DNA of 64,000 bases from Agromyces protaetiae (GTDB lineage Bacteria; Actinomycetota; Actinomycetes; Actinomycetales; Microbacteriaceae): NCBI RefSeq assembly GCF_030866785.1, contig NZ_CP133018.1, forward strand, positions 1,426,001-1,490,000. Reading direction: 5' to 3'. Positions 1 through 9,006 of this stretch are shown one piece after another. Made by a program: the position numbers and the translations under genes. The stretch's first letter is position 1, and each line of letters starts with the position of its first letter. The notes under the pieces are model-generated. The model did not search any database. It saw only the letters and a program-made list of their open reading frames with translations, and had not been told where the DNA came from.

Positions 1-72
1 CCGCAGGGCGTGTCGAACAGTTACGTGCAGTACGCCCGCGACCACTCGCCGGCCTTCAGCGAGGAGGACTGA
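1..72 (+). CDS. ilvB: Acetolactate synthase large subunit, C-terminal fragment
   Basis: The window opens inside a coding frame whose last 23 residues end in an acidic EED tail, with a TGA at 70-72. The stop lies two bases before ilvN, and the VSNSYVQYARDHSPAF stretch fits the C-terminus of actinobacterial acetolactate synthase large subunits. The enzyme makes acetolactate or acetohydroxybutyrate for valine, leucine and isoleucine. Only the tail is visible, so the assignment rests largely on the ilvN-ilvC context. Confidence 0.8.
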   Translation, partial: PQGVSNSYVQYARDHSPAFSEED

Positions 73-74
73 CC

Positions 75-584
75 ATGTCGACCCACGTGCTCTCGCTCCT
101 CGTCGAGGACAAGCCCGGCCTGCTCACCCGGGTCGCCGGGCTGTTCGCCCGCCGCGGCTTCAACATCGAATCCCTCGCGGTCGGCCACACCGAGATCCAG
201 GGCCTGTCCCGCATCACGGTCGTGGTCGACGTCGAGGACCTCCCGCTCGAGCAGGTCACGAAGCAGCTGAACAAGCTCGTGAACGTGATCAAGATCGTCG
301 AGCTCGAGCCGGCGCAGTCGGTGCAGCGCGAACATCTGCTCATCAAGGTCCGGGTCGACAACGCGACCCGATCGCAGGTCCTCGAAGCCGTGAACCTCTT
401 CCGCGCGCGGGTCGTCGACGTGGCGACCGACGCACTCGTCATCGAGGTGACGGGCGACTCCGGCAAGACCCAGGCGCTGCTCAAAGTGCTCGAGCCCTAT
501 GGCATCAAAGAGATCGCCCAGTCGGGTCTTCTCGCGATCGGCCGCGGCGGCAAGTCCATTTCCGAGCGCGTCTTCCGCAGCTGA
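75..584 (+). CDS. ilvN: Acetolactate synthase small (regulatory) subunit
   Basis: This 169-residue protein is the regulatory subunit of acetohydroxyacid synthase. It gives the catalytic subunit valine feedback sensitivity. The N-terminal ACT domain is plain (LSLLVEDKPGLLTRVAGLF, then RRGFNIESLAVG, about residues 5-40), followed by the usual C-terminal domain, and the length is normal. The ATG at 75 follows a GAGGAGG Shine-Dalgarno embedded in the end of ilvB, so the two subunits are translationally coupled. ilvC follows after 33 bp. Confidence 0.96.
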   Translation: MSTHVLSLLVEDKPGLLTRVAGLFARRGFNIESLAVGHTEIQGLSRITVVVDVEDLPLEQVTKQLNKLVNVIKIVELEPAQSVQREHLLIKVRVDNATRSQVLEAVNLFRARVVDVATDALVIEVTGDSGKTQALLKVLEPYGIKEIAQSGLLAIGRGGKSISERVFRS

Positions 585-1646
<1,062 letters not shown>

Positions 1647-1656
1647 ACGCGACTCT

Positions 1657-1693
1657 CAACGGCCCGTCCCGGATTCTCCGGGACGGGCCGTTG
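1657..1693 (+). terminator. Terminator hairpin after ilvC
   Basis: A perfect 17-bp stem (CAACGGCCCGTCCCGGA and its complement) is closed by a TTC loop and starts 10 bases after the ilvC stop. No long T-run follows, as is common in GC-rich actinobacteria. Its right arm runs into a 17-bp unit (GGGCCGTTGCCGTCTCC) that is duplicated at 1685-1701 and 1702-1718. Confidence 0.85.
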
Positions 1694-1735
1694 CCGTCTC
1701 CGGGCCGTTGCCGTCTCCGGCCCCGCCACACCTCG

Positions 1736-1813
1736 CTTGCTCAGGAATCGCGGACGGTGTTGCGGCGTGTCCGCCCGCGACACGCCGCCGCGCGGCGGGA
1801 TCTTCCTGAGCAC
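1736..1813 (-). repeat. 78-bp palindromic element, diverged copy
   Basis: Read on the minus strand, this segment aligns without gaps over 78 positions to the two elements near 61.4 kb. By hand alignment 52 of 78 positions match. Both ends (GTGCTCAGGAAG and TTCCTGAGCAAG) and an internal CGGCGTGTCGCGG are shared. The ends are inverted repeats of each other. An inner inverted repeat, GCGGCGTGTC/GACACGCCGC at 1762-1788, can fold separately. It lies between the convergent genes ilvC and the MerB-like gene. Confidence 0.7.
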
Positions 1814-1888
1814 GGGCACGGGCACGGGCACGGGCACGGGCACGGGCACGGGCACGGGCACAGGCCCGGGCACGGGCACGGGCACGGG
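1811..1888. repeat. CACGGG hexanucleotide tandem repeat
   Basis: There are eight perfect CACGGG units, two degenerate ones (CACAGG, CCCGGG) and three more perfect units. The array begins exactly at the edge of the palindromic element and ends seven bases before the stop codon of the MerB-like gene. Its length should be prone to slippage, but it lies outside any coding frame I trust. Confidence 0.93.
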
Positions 1889-1894
1889 CGCGGC

Positions 1895-2605
1895 TCAGGG
1901 GGCGTTGCCCCAGAAGGTCCCGACGAGTCCGGCGTGTTCGAAGTACGCCGCGGCTTCCGCAGGCTCGCGTCGCCGGTACGGCGAATCGAGGCGGCCGGCG
2001 TACCAATTCGCGGCGAGCCGCCAGAGCGTCGTGAGGTCGAAGACGGCGCCGCGCTCGTTCCCCGTGTCCGAGAGCCAGCGTGCGACGCATGCGTCGTCGC
2101 AGAAGATGCGCTGGTGCTCGCAGGCGTGCACCACGTCGTCCCACACCCGCGCCATGGGCACGAGGAAGTGCGCGACCTGGGTTCCGTCGGGAGGGCCCTC
2201 GCGGGTCACGGTCCACGAGTGCGCCGTGCCGCAGGCCGGGCAGGTCGTCGCGACCAGCGCCGCTGGCTCCGCGGGCACCAGGTTGGGGATGGCGAACGCA
2301 TCCCACGCACATCCGCCCCACCACAGTGTGTGTTCGCCCATGACCGAGAACGCGAAGTTCCGCGTCGCGAACGGGTGCGCGAGCACCACGCCGCGGTCGG
2401 CGTCGAGCACGAGATGGCGCGCCGCCGCGAGCTCGTCGAGCGCCGCGTCGACCGCCTCGCTCGAGACGCCCGTTCGCGTCGCGAGATCGCGCACGCTCGG
2501 CATCAGGCCGGTCGCGGCGAGTGTCGAATAGATGTGAAGCCGCACCAGTTCGCCGAGGTCGCTCGTCATACCCCGAGTCTGCTCCGTCCGCGGGGTGCCC
2601 GCCAT
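1895..2605 (-). CDS. MerB-like protein (alkylmercury lyase family)
   Basis: The 236-residue product has an N-terminal winged-helix-like region (PSVRDLATRTGVSSEAVDAALDEL). It is followed by a MerB-type catalytic core. WGGCAWDAF resembles the MerB segment that carries the catalytic Cys and Asp, and a later CEHQRIFCDDACVARWL carries further cysteines that may include the third catalytic residue. MerB cleaves the carbon-mercury bond of organomercurials. No merA, merR or merT is nearby, so a role in mercury resistance is unproven, and it could be a relative with another substrate. An internal ATG at 2569 is an alternative start. Confidence 0.65.
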   Translation of the reverse strand: MAGTPRTEQTRGMTSDLGELVRLHIYSTLAATGLMPSVRDLATRTGVSSEAVDAALDELAAARHLVLDADRGVVLAHPFATRNFAFSVMGEHTLWWGGCAWDAFAIPNLVPAEPAALVATTCPACGTAHSWTVTREGPPDGTQVAHFLVPMARVWDDVVHACEHQRIFCDDACVARWLSDTGNERGAVFDLTTLWRLAANWYAGRLDSPYRRREPAEAAAYFEHAGLVGTFWGNAP

Positions 2606-2640
2606 CGCCCTCGGGCGACATCCGCCGGCAGCGCGCTCAC

Positions 2641-2652
2641 TAGGCTGGGGGG
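2641..2652 (+). promoter_or_regulatory. Leaderless promoter -10 box (TAGGCT)
   Basis: TAGGCT at 2641-2646 lies six bases (all G) before the ATG at 2653. The transcript should begin at or next to the A of the start codon. The same box at the same distance recurs before several other genes in the window. Confidence 0.7.
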
Positions 2653-3150
2653 ATGACCCGCGAGAACGACGACGAGGCGCTGAGCTGGGAGGGCGACGAC
2701 GATCCGACGCTCGCGCCGGGCTGGAAGCGGGTCGGCAACGCGGCGCCCGTGACGGATGCGGCTGACGCAGGCCAACCGGATGCCTCAGTCACGACGGCGA
2801 GCTCAGGGGCGACGGATGCCTCGGCCGAGGCGACCGGCGACGCCGACGGGGAGGCGGTGCGACGCCAGACGAGCTCGGCGGAGCTGCTCATCCTCGGCGT
2901 GCTCGCCGGGGTGTACCTGCTCTACACCGTCGGCTGGCTGCTCACGGCGGTGCGTACGGACGCACCTGGCACGAGTCTCGTCGCGGACGCGATGTACACG
3001 CTCGGCCTCTGGCTGGCCGTGCTCGCGCCCGCCCTCTGGTTCGGGCTCGCGTACGCCGTGGTCTCCCGGCCGCCGCGACGCCTGCTCTGGCTCATCGTGG
3101 GCGCGATCGTGCTTGTCCCGCTCCCGTTCGTGCTGGGGGTGACCGCATGA
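2653..3150 (+). CDS. Membrane protein with acidic N-terminus, function unknown
   Basis: The 165-residue protein begins with an acidic, Ala/Thr-rich cytoplasmic region of about 75 residues (LSWEGDDDPTL near the start). It continues into three predicted membrane helices (about 77-97, 110-132 and 141-162). I do not recognise a catalytic motif. It appears leaderless, and its last codons overlap the start of the next membrane protein by four bases (ATGA), so the two are probably made together. Similar pairs are common in Microbacteriaceae, as far as I recall, without known function. Confidence 0.75.
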   Translation: MTRENDDEALSWEGDDDPTLAPGWKRVGNAAPVTDAADAGQPDASVTTASSGATDASAEATGDADGEAVRRQTSSAELLILGVLAGVYLLYTVGWLLTAVRTDAPGTSLVADAMYTLGLWLAVLAPALWFGLAYAVVSRPPRRLLWLIVGAIVLVPLPFVLGVTA

Positions 3151-3530
3151 CCGCCGAGCCCGCATCCGCATCCGGCCCCGCCGTTCCGGCCGGCGAGCGC
3201 GCTCCGCGCGCGGTCCAGCCGCTGTGGCTGCAGGTCGCCCTCGCGGTGCTCTTCGGCCTGTTCTACGCCTACGACGTGTGGGAGGTCGTCGAGAGTCTCG
3301 TGCAGATCCTCAGCCTCGGGCTCACGTTCGAGGTGATCGGCTGGGTCATCATGGTCGTCGCCATGCTGGCCCCGCTCGCCCTGTTCGCGGCGGCGTTCGC
3401 GATCGGCCGCGGACGGAGCATCCCGATCGCCATGCTGGCCTATCTCACCGGACTCGCCGTCTCAGGCGCGCTGTTCTCGACCTTCACGGTGCTGCTCGGC
3501 GTCTCGGGGGCCATCGCCGTCCCGGCCTGA
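3147..3530 (+). CDS. Small membrane protein, function unknown
   Basis: The 127-residue product has a short proline/alanine-rich N-terminus and three or four hydrophobic segments (about 30-50, 55-95 and 100-125). Proteins of this look are sometimes labelled 'bacitracin resistance protein' in Microbacterium genomes, but nothing seen here supports that function. It is translationally coupled to the preceding gene through an ATGA overlap. Confidence 0.7.
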   Translation: MTAEPASASGPAVPAGERAPRAVQPLWLQVALAVLFGLFYAYDVWEVVESLVQILSLGLTFEVIGWVIMVVAMLAPLALFAAAFAIGRGRSIPIAMLAYLTGLAVSGALFSTFTVLLGVSGAIAVPA

Positions 3531-3574
3531 GCCGCGGGTGCGTCACACGAACGAGCGCGGCATGCGCGCTCAAG

Positions 3575-3580
3575 TAGAGT
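3575..3580 (+). promoter_or_regulatory. Putative serA promoter -10 box (TAGAGT)
   Basis: TAGAGT lies about 85 bases upstream of the chosen serA start, giving a leader of roughly 80 nt. The leader contains the odd palindrome GCGCGGGGCCCGCGC (3629-3643), which could fold just before the ribosome-binding site. An in-frame GTG at 3579 would sit inside the promoter and is therefore an unlikely start. Confidence 0.5.
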
Positions 3581-3665
3581 GAGTGCCGAGCGCCCCGACG
3601 GCTGTGGCGCCGTTCCTCTCCCCAACTCGCGCGGGGCCCGCGCACGTCACTCGAAGGAATCGTCT

Positions 3666-5258
3666 GTGTCAAAGCCGGTCGTGCTGATCGCCGAAGAACT
3701 CTCGCCCGCCACCGTCGACGCCCTCGGGCCCGACTTCGAGATCCGCTCGGTCGACGGCACCGACCGTCCGGCGCTGCTCTCGGCGCTCGCCGACGCGAAC
3801 GCGATCCTCGTGCGCTCGGCGACCAAGGTCGACGCCGAGGCGATCGCTGCGGCACCGAAGCTGCAGGTCATCGCACGTGCGGGCGTCGGCCTCGACAACG
3901 TCGACATCAAGGCCGCGACGACCGCGGGCGTCATGGTCGTGAACGCGCCGACCTCGAACATCATCTCGGCTGCCGAGCTCACGGTCGGGCACATCCTGAG
4001 CCTCGCGCGGCACATCCCGGCGGCGCACTCGGCCCTCGCGCAGGGGGAGTGGAAGCGGTCGGCGTACACCGGCACCGAGCTCTACGAGAAGACCGTCGGC
4101 ATCATCGGCCTCGGCCGCATCGGCGCGCTCATCGCCGCCCGCCTACAGGCGTTCGGCGTCGAGGTCATCGCGTACGACCCGTACATCACGGCGGCGCGGG
4201 CGCAGCAGCTCGGCGTGCAGACCGTGTCGCTCGACGAGCTGCTCGAGCGCAGCGATTTCATCACCATCCACATGCCGAAGACGCCCGAGACGACGGGCAT
4301 GATCGGCACCGAGCAGCTCGCCAAGATGAAGCCGACGGCGTTCGTGGTGAACGTCGCCCGCGGCGGGCTCATCGACGAGGCCGCGCTGCACGACGCGCTC
4401 GTGAACGGCACGATCGCCGGTGCGGGTCTCGACGTGTTCGTCTCGGAGCCGCCGAAGGAGTCGCCGCTGCTCGGCCTGCCGAACGTCGTCGTCACCCCGC
4501 ATCTCGGGGCCTCGACCGACGAGGCGCAGGAGAAGGCCGGCGTCTCGGTGGCGAAGTCGGTGCGGCTCGCGCTCGCCGGCGAGCTCGTGCCTGACGCGGT
4601 GAACGTGGCGGGCGGCGTCATCGACCCGTACGTGCGCCCCGGTATCTCGCTCGTCGAGAAGCTCGGCCAGCTCTTCTCCGGTCTGGTCGACGGCCCGCTC
4701 ACGAGCCTCGACATCGAGGTGCACGGCGAGCTGAACGACTACGACGTGAGCGTCCTCAAGCTCGCCGCGCTGAAGGGCGTCTTCACGAACGTCGTCAGCG
4801 AGTCGGTGTCCTACGTGAACGCGCCGTTGCTCGCCGAGCAGCGTGGCATCGAGGTGCGCCTCATCACCGACGCCGAGTCGCCCGAGTACCGCAATGTGAT
4901 CACGCTCAAGGGTGCGCAGGGCGACGGCCGCCAGGTGTCGGTGTCCGGCACGCTCACCGGCCCGAAGCAGATCGAGAAGCTCGTCGGCATCGACGGGTAC
5001 GAGATCGAGGTGCCGATCGCGAGCCATCACATCGTCATGCTGTACACCGACCGCCCCGGCATCGTCGCGGTCTACGGCAGCGAGTTCGGTGACGCGGGCA
5101 TCAACATCGCGGGTATGCAGATCGCCCGGCGCGAGGCCGGCGGGCAGGCGCTGAGCGTGCTCACGGTCGACTCGCCGGTTCCGGCCGACGTGCTCGAGCG
5201 GGTACGCGCTGCGACCGACGCCGAGGTCATGGTCGAGATCGACATCACCGAGTCCTAG
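3666..5258 (+). CDS. serA: D-3-phosphoglycerate dehydrogenase
   Basis: It oxidises 3-phosphoglycerate to 3-phosphohydroxypyruvate, the first committed step of serine synthesis. The NAD motif GIIGLGRIGALIA, the substrate/catalytic segment VARGGLIDE and the histidine in TPHLGAST are all present. An intervening domain and a C-terminal ACT domain (HIVMLYTDRPGIVAVYG) follow, which is the long 530-residue form seen in actinobacteria. I chose the GTG at 3666 because GAAGGA precedes it and VSKPVVLIAEEL is the normal N-terminus. The stop overlaps that of the convergent TetR gene by four bases. Confidence 0.95.
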   Translation: MSKPVVLIAEELSPATVDALGPDFEIRSVDGTDRPALLSALADANAILVRSATKVDAEAIAAAPKLQVIARAGVGLDNVDIKAATTAGVMVVNAPTSNIISAAELTVGHILSLARHIPAAHSALAQGEWKRSAYTGTELYEKTVGIIGLGRIGALIAARLQAFGVEVIAYDPYITAARAQQLGVQTVSLDELLERSDFITIHMPKTPETTGMIGTEQLAKMKPTAFVVNVARGGLIDEAALHDALVNGTIAGAGLDVFVSEPPKESPLLGLPNVVVTPHLGASTDEAQEKAGVSVAKSVRLALAGELVPDAVNVAGGVIDPYVRPGISLVEKLGQLFSGLVDGPLTSLDIEVHGELNDYDVSVLKLAALKGVFTNVVSESVSYVNAPLLAEQRGIEVRLITDAESPEYRNVITLKGAQGDGRQVSVSGTLTGPKQIEKLVGIDGYEIEVPIASHHIVMLYTDRPGIVAVYGSEFGDAGINIAGMQIARREAGGQALSVLTVDSPVPADVLERVRAATDAEVMVEIDITES

Positions 5259-5854
5259 GACGGGTGGTCGGATGCCCCGCCCGCGGCCCGGCCGTCGGCG
5301 GGGCGTTCTCGTGCGAGGCGTTGGAGCAGGGCGACGAGGCGGTTCATCGCGTCGTCGTCGATGGTGCTGGCATCGGGCGAGTCCGCCTCGGCGCGGAGGG
5401 CCGCGTGGTAGTACAGCCCATCGCCGATGAGGGTGACCGCGAGCGCGACCGTCGGGTCGGCGACGTGGTGCGAGAGCACCTCGATCCACCGCCGGCGCAC
5501 CTCTTCGAGCGCGTCCGCCGCATCTCGATCGCCGCCCTGCGCGAGGCGCACCATGGCCACGAACGTGCGGTCGAGCGGCGTCGCGACATCCGTCGACGAG
5601 CGGATGAAGTACGAGACGGCGCCGTCTGGGGCGGCGTCGATCCGCGCGACGTCGTCGTCGATGAGCTGCCGGATGCGGTCGGTGAGTCCGGCGATCAGCG
5701 CGTGCCGTGACCCGAAGTGGTACAGCAGCCCGCCCTTCGACACGCCTGCGGCCTTCGCGGTCGCGTCGAGGGTGGCGGCCCGTTCGCCGTCGGCGACGAT
5801 CAGTCGCTCGAACGCGTCGAGTACCGCCTCGCGAGCGGCAGGAGGTCGGCTCAT
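5255..5854 (-). CDS. TetR-family repressor of the adjacent MFS pump
   Basis: The 199-residue protein has an N-terminal TetR helix-turn-helix (TAKAAGVSKGGLLYHFGSRHALI, about residues 30-52). Its ligand-binding domain is diverse, as expected for the family. The ATG at 5854 starts directly at the DNA-binding domain; a longer frame upstream would run through the promoter and operator. It is divergent from the MFS gene and separated from it by a palindromic operator, so it most likely represses the pump and itself until a drug-like ligand binds. Confidence 0.88.
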   Translation of the reverse strand: MSRPPAAREAVLDAFERLIVADGERAATLDATAKAAGVSKGGLLYHFGSRHALIAGLTDRIRQLIDDDVARIDAAPDGAVSYFIRSSTDVATPLDRTFVAMVRLAQGGDRDAADALEEVRRRWIEVLSHHVADPTVALAVTLIGDGLYYHAALRAEADSPDASTIDDDAMNRLVALLQRLARERPADGRAAGGASDHPS

Positions 5855-5894
5855 GGGTCCATTCTCGATGCATCCGTCGGGTGGTTCTCTGTTA

Positions 5895-5916
5895 CTATAC
5901 CAGCCAGACGGTATAG
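5895..5916. promoter_or_regulatory. TetR operator with divergent -10 boxes
   Basis: Perfect 7-bp arms CTATACC and GGTATAG are separated by eight bases (AGCCAGAC). Each arm holds a -10-like hexamer: TATAGA at 5912-5917 for the MFS gene on the plus strand, and TATAGT (complement of 5894-5899) for the TetR gene. A bound repressor dimer would therefore cover both promoters. The local AT-richness stands out from the surroundings. Confidence 0.85.
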
Positions 5917-5933
5917 AAACTGGACCCACACTC

Positions 5934-7502
5934 ATGCACACCGACACCTCGTCGACCTCGATCGCCCGCACCGACACGGCGTCCCTCGCCTCCGACGGCC
6001 CTCGCGCACCCCGCCGGGCGTGGGTCGCGCTCGCCGTACTCATGCTCCCCGTGCTCCTCGTCTCGGTCGACAACACGGTGCTGAGCTTCGCGCTCCCCGA
6101 GATCGCCCGCGACCTCGCGCCCACTGCCGCCCAGCAGCTCTGGATCATCGACGCCTACCCGCTCGTGCTCGCCGGCCTGCTCGTCGCGATGGGCTCGCTC
6201 GGCGACCGCTTCGGTCGCCGTCGTCTGCTGCTCATCGGATCGCTCGGCTTCGGAATCGTGTCGGTCGCCGCCGCGTTCGCGCCGACGGCCGAGGCCCTGA
6301 TCATCGCCCGCGCCGCGCTCGGGTTCTTCGGTGCCATGCTCATGCCGTCGACGCTGTCACTGCTGCGATCGGTGTTCACCGACCGCGAGCAGCGCCGTCT
6401 CGCCATCGCGATCTGGGCGACCGGGTTCGCGGCGGGCAGCGCGCTCGGCCCCATCGTGGGTGGCGTGCTGCTCGAGCACTTCGCGTGGGGGTCGGTCTTC
6501 CTGCTCGCGGTGCCCGTGCTGCTGCCGCTCGTCGTGCTGCTCCCGCTCCTCGTCCGTGAAAGCCGCGACCCCGCACCCGGTCCGATCGATCTGTTGAGCA
6601 TCGCCCTCTCGCTCGCCGCGATGATCCCGGTCGTGTTCGGCATCAAGGCGATCGCGACGGATGGGCCGGGCGGGTACGGCATCCCGATGATCCTCGTGGG
6701 CCTCGTGTTCGGCTGGCTCTTCGTACGCCGGCAGCTCCGTCGCCCGAAGCCCATGCTCGACGTGCGCCTGTTCCGCCGCGGTGCGTTCGGCGGTGCCGTT
6801 CTCGTGAACCTGATGAGCGTCATCTCGCTCGTCGGCTTCCTGTACTTCGTCTCGCAGCACCTGCAGCTGATCGCGGGGCTCAGCCCCGTGCAGGCCGGTC
6901 TCGCGCTCACGCCGGGTCTGGTCGCGATGATCGCGGCCGGGCTGCTCGTGGTGCCGATCGCCAAACGCGTCGCGGCGCGGGTCGTCGTGCCCGTCGGGCT
7001 CACACTCTCGGCCGGGGCCTATGTCGTCATCGCGCTCACGGCCGATTCCGGTCAGCTCGCACCGGTGGTGCTCGCCTTCGTCATGCTCGGCATCGGTATC
7101 GGGGCTGCGGAGACGGTCTCGAACGAGCTCATCCTCAGCAATGCCCCCGCCGCGAAAGCGGGCGCCGCGTCGGCGGTCTCCGAGACCGCCTACGAGCTGG
7201 GCGCGGTGCTCGGCACCGCGGTCATGGGCTCGATCCTGACCGCGTACTACCGGGCGACGCTCGATCTCCCGACCGGGCTGACCGCCGCGCAGGCCGACGC
7301 CGCCCGCGAGACGCTCGCCGGTGCGTTCACCACCGCGTCGGAGCTTCCCGACGCCGCACGCGTCGCGCTCGAGGCATCCGCCGCGCACGCGTTCGACAGC
7401 GGGGTCGTCGTGACCTCGTTCATCGGCGTCGCGCTCATGCTCACCGCCGCCGTGGTCGCGGCGACGACGCTCGGCAGAGGCGCGAAGCGCGCGGATCAGT
7501 AG
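5934..7502 (+). CDS. MFS drug efflux transporter, DHA2 (EmrB/QacA) type
   Basis: The 522-residue protein should be an inner-membrane proton-coupled exporter of the 14-helix DHA2 family. Family marks include the first-helix VDNTVLSFALPEIA, motif A GSLGDRFGRRRLL (about residues 84-96) and the motif C region GFAAGSALGPIVGGVL. The start at 5934 lies just downstream of the operator and has no clear Shine-Dalgarno. Its substrate is unknown. Control by the divergent TetR protein is strongly suggested by the shared operator. Confidence 0.92.
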   Translation: MHTDTSSTSIARTDTASLASDGPRAPRRAWVALAVLMLPVLLVSVDNTVLSFALPEIARDLAPTAAQQLWIIDAYPLVLAGLLVAMGSLGDRFGRRRLLLIGSLGFGIVSVAAAFAPTAEALIIARAALGFFGAMLMPSTLSLLRSVFTDREQRRLAIAIWATGFAAGSALGPIVGGVLLEHFAWGSVFLLAVPVLLPLVVLLPLLVRESRDPAPGPIDLLSIALSLAAMIPVVFGIKAIATDGPGGYGIPMILVGLVFGWLFVRRQLRRPKPMLDVRLFRRGAFGGAVLVNLMSVISLVGFLYFVSQHLQLIAGLSPVQAGLALTPGLVAMIAAGLLVVPIAKRVAARVVVPVGLTLSAGAYVVIALTADSGQLAPVVLAFVMLGIGIGAAETVSNELILSNAPAAKAGAASAVSETAYELGAVLGTAVMGSILTAYYRATLDLPTGLTAAQADAARETLAGAFTTASELPDAARVALEASAAHAFDSGVVVTSFIGVALMLTAAVVAATTLGRGAKRADQ

Positions 7503-7759
7503 GCCGCGGGGCCGTCCGGCGTGCTCGTCTCGTCGCGGCGCACGCGCTCGCCGGTCGCCGGGTCGACCGACGTGCGCGATGTCGAGACCGTGTTCCGGCG
7601 ACGCGCGATGAGCACGATGCCGAGGATGATCACGAGGGCTCCGGCACCCATCAGGATGTAGCCGACGGTCGTCACGTCGATCCAGTCGACGGTGACGTTC
7701 ACGGCGAACGCGAGGATCGCGCCGATCGCGAAGAGGACGATTCCGAGTCCGAGGCTCAT
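7496..7759 (-). CDS. DUF6458 small membrane protein
   Basis: The 87-residue protein has two predicted membrane helices (about residues 2-20 and 33-52) and a charged C-terminal tail with [12 protein letters not shown]. The N-terminus [20 protein letters not shown] matches the small actinobacterial DUF6458 family as I remember it. GGAAGGAAGGG before the ATG is a strong ribosome-binding site. The function is unknown. Its 3' end overlaps the MFS stop by seven bases, a convergent overlap. Confidence 0.8.
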   Translation of the reverse strand: MSLGLGIVLFAIGAILAFAVNVTVDWIDVTTVGYILMGAGALVIILGIVLIARRRNTVSTSRTSVDPATGERVRRDETSTPDGPAAY

Positions 7760-7889
7760 CAGGCCCTTCCTTCCCGGGCACGGGCGGATGCCGCGCCGCT
7801 ACTGGCACCGGCGCCGAAGCGCGGGCAGCGGCCTCAGGTTAGCCAGGCCACGCACTACGCTGGGAGGGCTGGCGCACGAAGGGACACGC

Positions 7890-8963
7890 ATGGTAACGAC
7901 GCTCAAACTCGCGGTCATCCCCGGTGACGGGATCGGTCCGGAGGTCGTCGGCGAAGCGCTCAAGGTGCTCGACGCCGCCATCGCAGGCACCGACCTCGCG
8001 TTCGAACAGACCCGGTTCTCGCTCGGTGCCGGTCGCTACCTCGAGACGGGCGACGTGCTCACCGACGACGACCTGGCCGCGATCGCCGGTCACGACGCCA
8101 TCTTGCTCGGCGCGGTCGGCGGCGCGCCCGGTGACCCGCGGCTCGCGGGCGCGAACATCGAACGCGGCCTGCTGCTGAAGCTGCGGTTCGAGCTCGACCA
8201 CTATGTGAACCTTCGCCCGACCGTGCTCCATCCCAACGTCGTGAGCCCGCTGGCCGAGCCCGGGGAGGTCGACTTCGTCGTCGTCCGCGAGGGCACCGAG
8301 GGCCCGTACGTCGGCAACGGCGGAGCGATTCGTGTCGGCACGCCGCACGAGATTGCCAACGAGGTGTCGGTGAACACCGCGTACGGCGTCGAGCGCGTGG
8401 TGCGCTACGCGTTCGAGCAGGCGGCGGCGCGCCGTAACAGGCTCACGCTCGTGCACAAGACGAACGTGCTGGTCTTCTCCGGCTCGCTCTGGAAGCGCAC
8501 GGTCGACGCGGTCGCCGCCGAGTACCCGGGCGTCGCGGTCGACTACCTGCACGTCGACGCGGCGACGATCTTCCTCGTCACGGATCCTGGTAGATTCGAC
8601 GTCATCGTCACGGACAACCTCTTCGGCGACATCCTGACCGATCTGGCCGGCGCGATCAGCGGCGGCATCGGCCTCGCCGCCTCGGGCAATATCAACCCCG
8701 ACGGCAGGTTCCCGAGCATGTTCGAGCCGGTGCACGGTTCGGCTCCCGACATCGCCGGGAAGGGCATCGCCGACCCCACGGCCGCGATCCTGTCGGTCGC
8801 GCTGCTGCTCCGCCACCTCGGCGAAGCGGATGCCGCGACCCGCGTGGAGCAGGCCGTGACCGCCGACCTCGCCGAACGCGGCGACCAGCGCCGCAGCACG
8901 ATCGAGGTCGGCGACGCGATCGCCACCCGCATCCAGGCCGCACTGCAGCCCGCACACTCGTAG
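7890..8963 (+). CDS. leuB: 3-isopropylmalate dehydrogenase
   Basis: It oxidatively decarboxylates 3-isopropylmalate to 2-oxoisocaproate with NAD+ in leucine synthesis. Family motifs include the N-terminal [10 protein letters not shown], the metal and substrate segment [20 protein letters not shown], and [19 protein letters not shown] near the C-terminus. The length (357 residues) is normal. The ATG at 7890 follows AAGGGA, and a TACGCT box lies about 29 bases upstream. ilvE follows after 43 bp, so the two are probably co-transcribed, apart from leuCD at 54.7 kb. Confidence 0.96.
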   Translation: MVTTLKLAVIPGDGIGPEVVGEALKVLDAAIAGTDLAFEQTRFSLGAGRYLETGDVLTDDDLAAIAGHDAILLGAVGGAPGDPRLAGANIERGLLLKLRFELDHYVNLRPTVLHPNVVSPLAEPGEVDFVVVREGTEGPYVGNGGAIRVGTPHEIANEVSVNTAYGVERVVRYAFEQAAARRNRLTLVHKTNVLVFSGSLWKRTVDAVAAEYPGVAVDYLHVDAATIFLVTDPGRFDVIVTDNLFGDILTDLAGAISGGIGLAASGNINPDGRFPSMFEPVHGSAPDIAGKGIADPTAAILSVALLLRHLGEADAATRVEQAVTADLAERGDQRRSTIEVGDAIATRIQAALQPAHS

Positions 8964-9006
8964 CCCAGCGCACACCTCGCATCAGACGCATCCGAAAGAA
9001 GACGCC

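Noticed and set aside
3579..3665. Upstream in-frame extension of serA, or a serine leader peptide
   Set aside because: The GTG at 3579 lies within the -10 box, no run of serine codons is present, and the normal SerA N-terminus begins at 3666 behind a ribosome-binding site.
5855..6148. Long N-terminal extension of the TetR gene
   Set aside because: It would run across the operator and into the divergent MFS gene. The DNA-binding domain starts right after the ATG at 5854.
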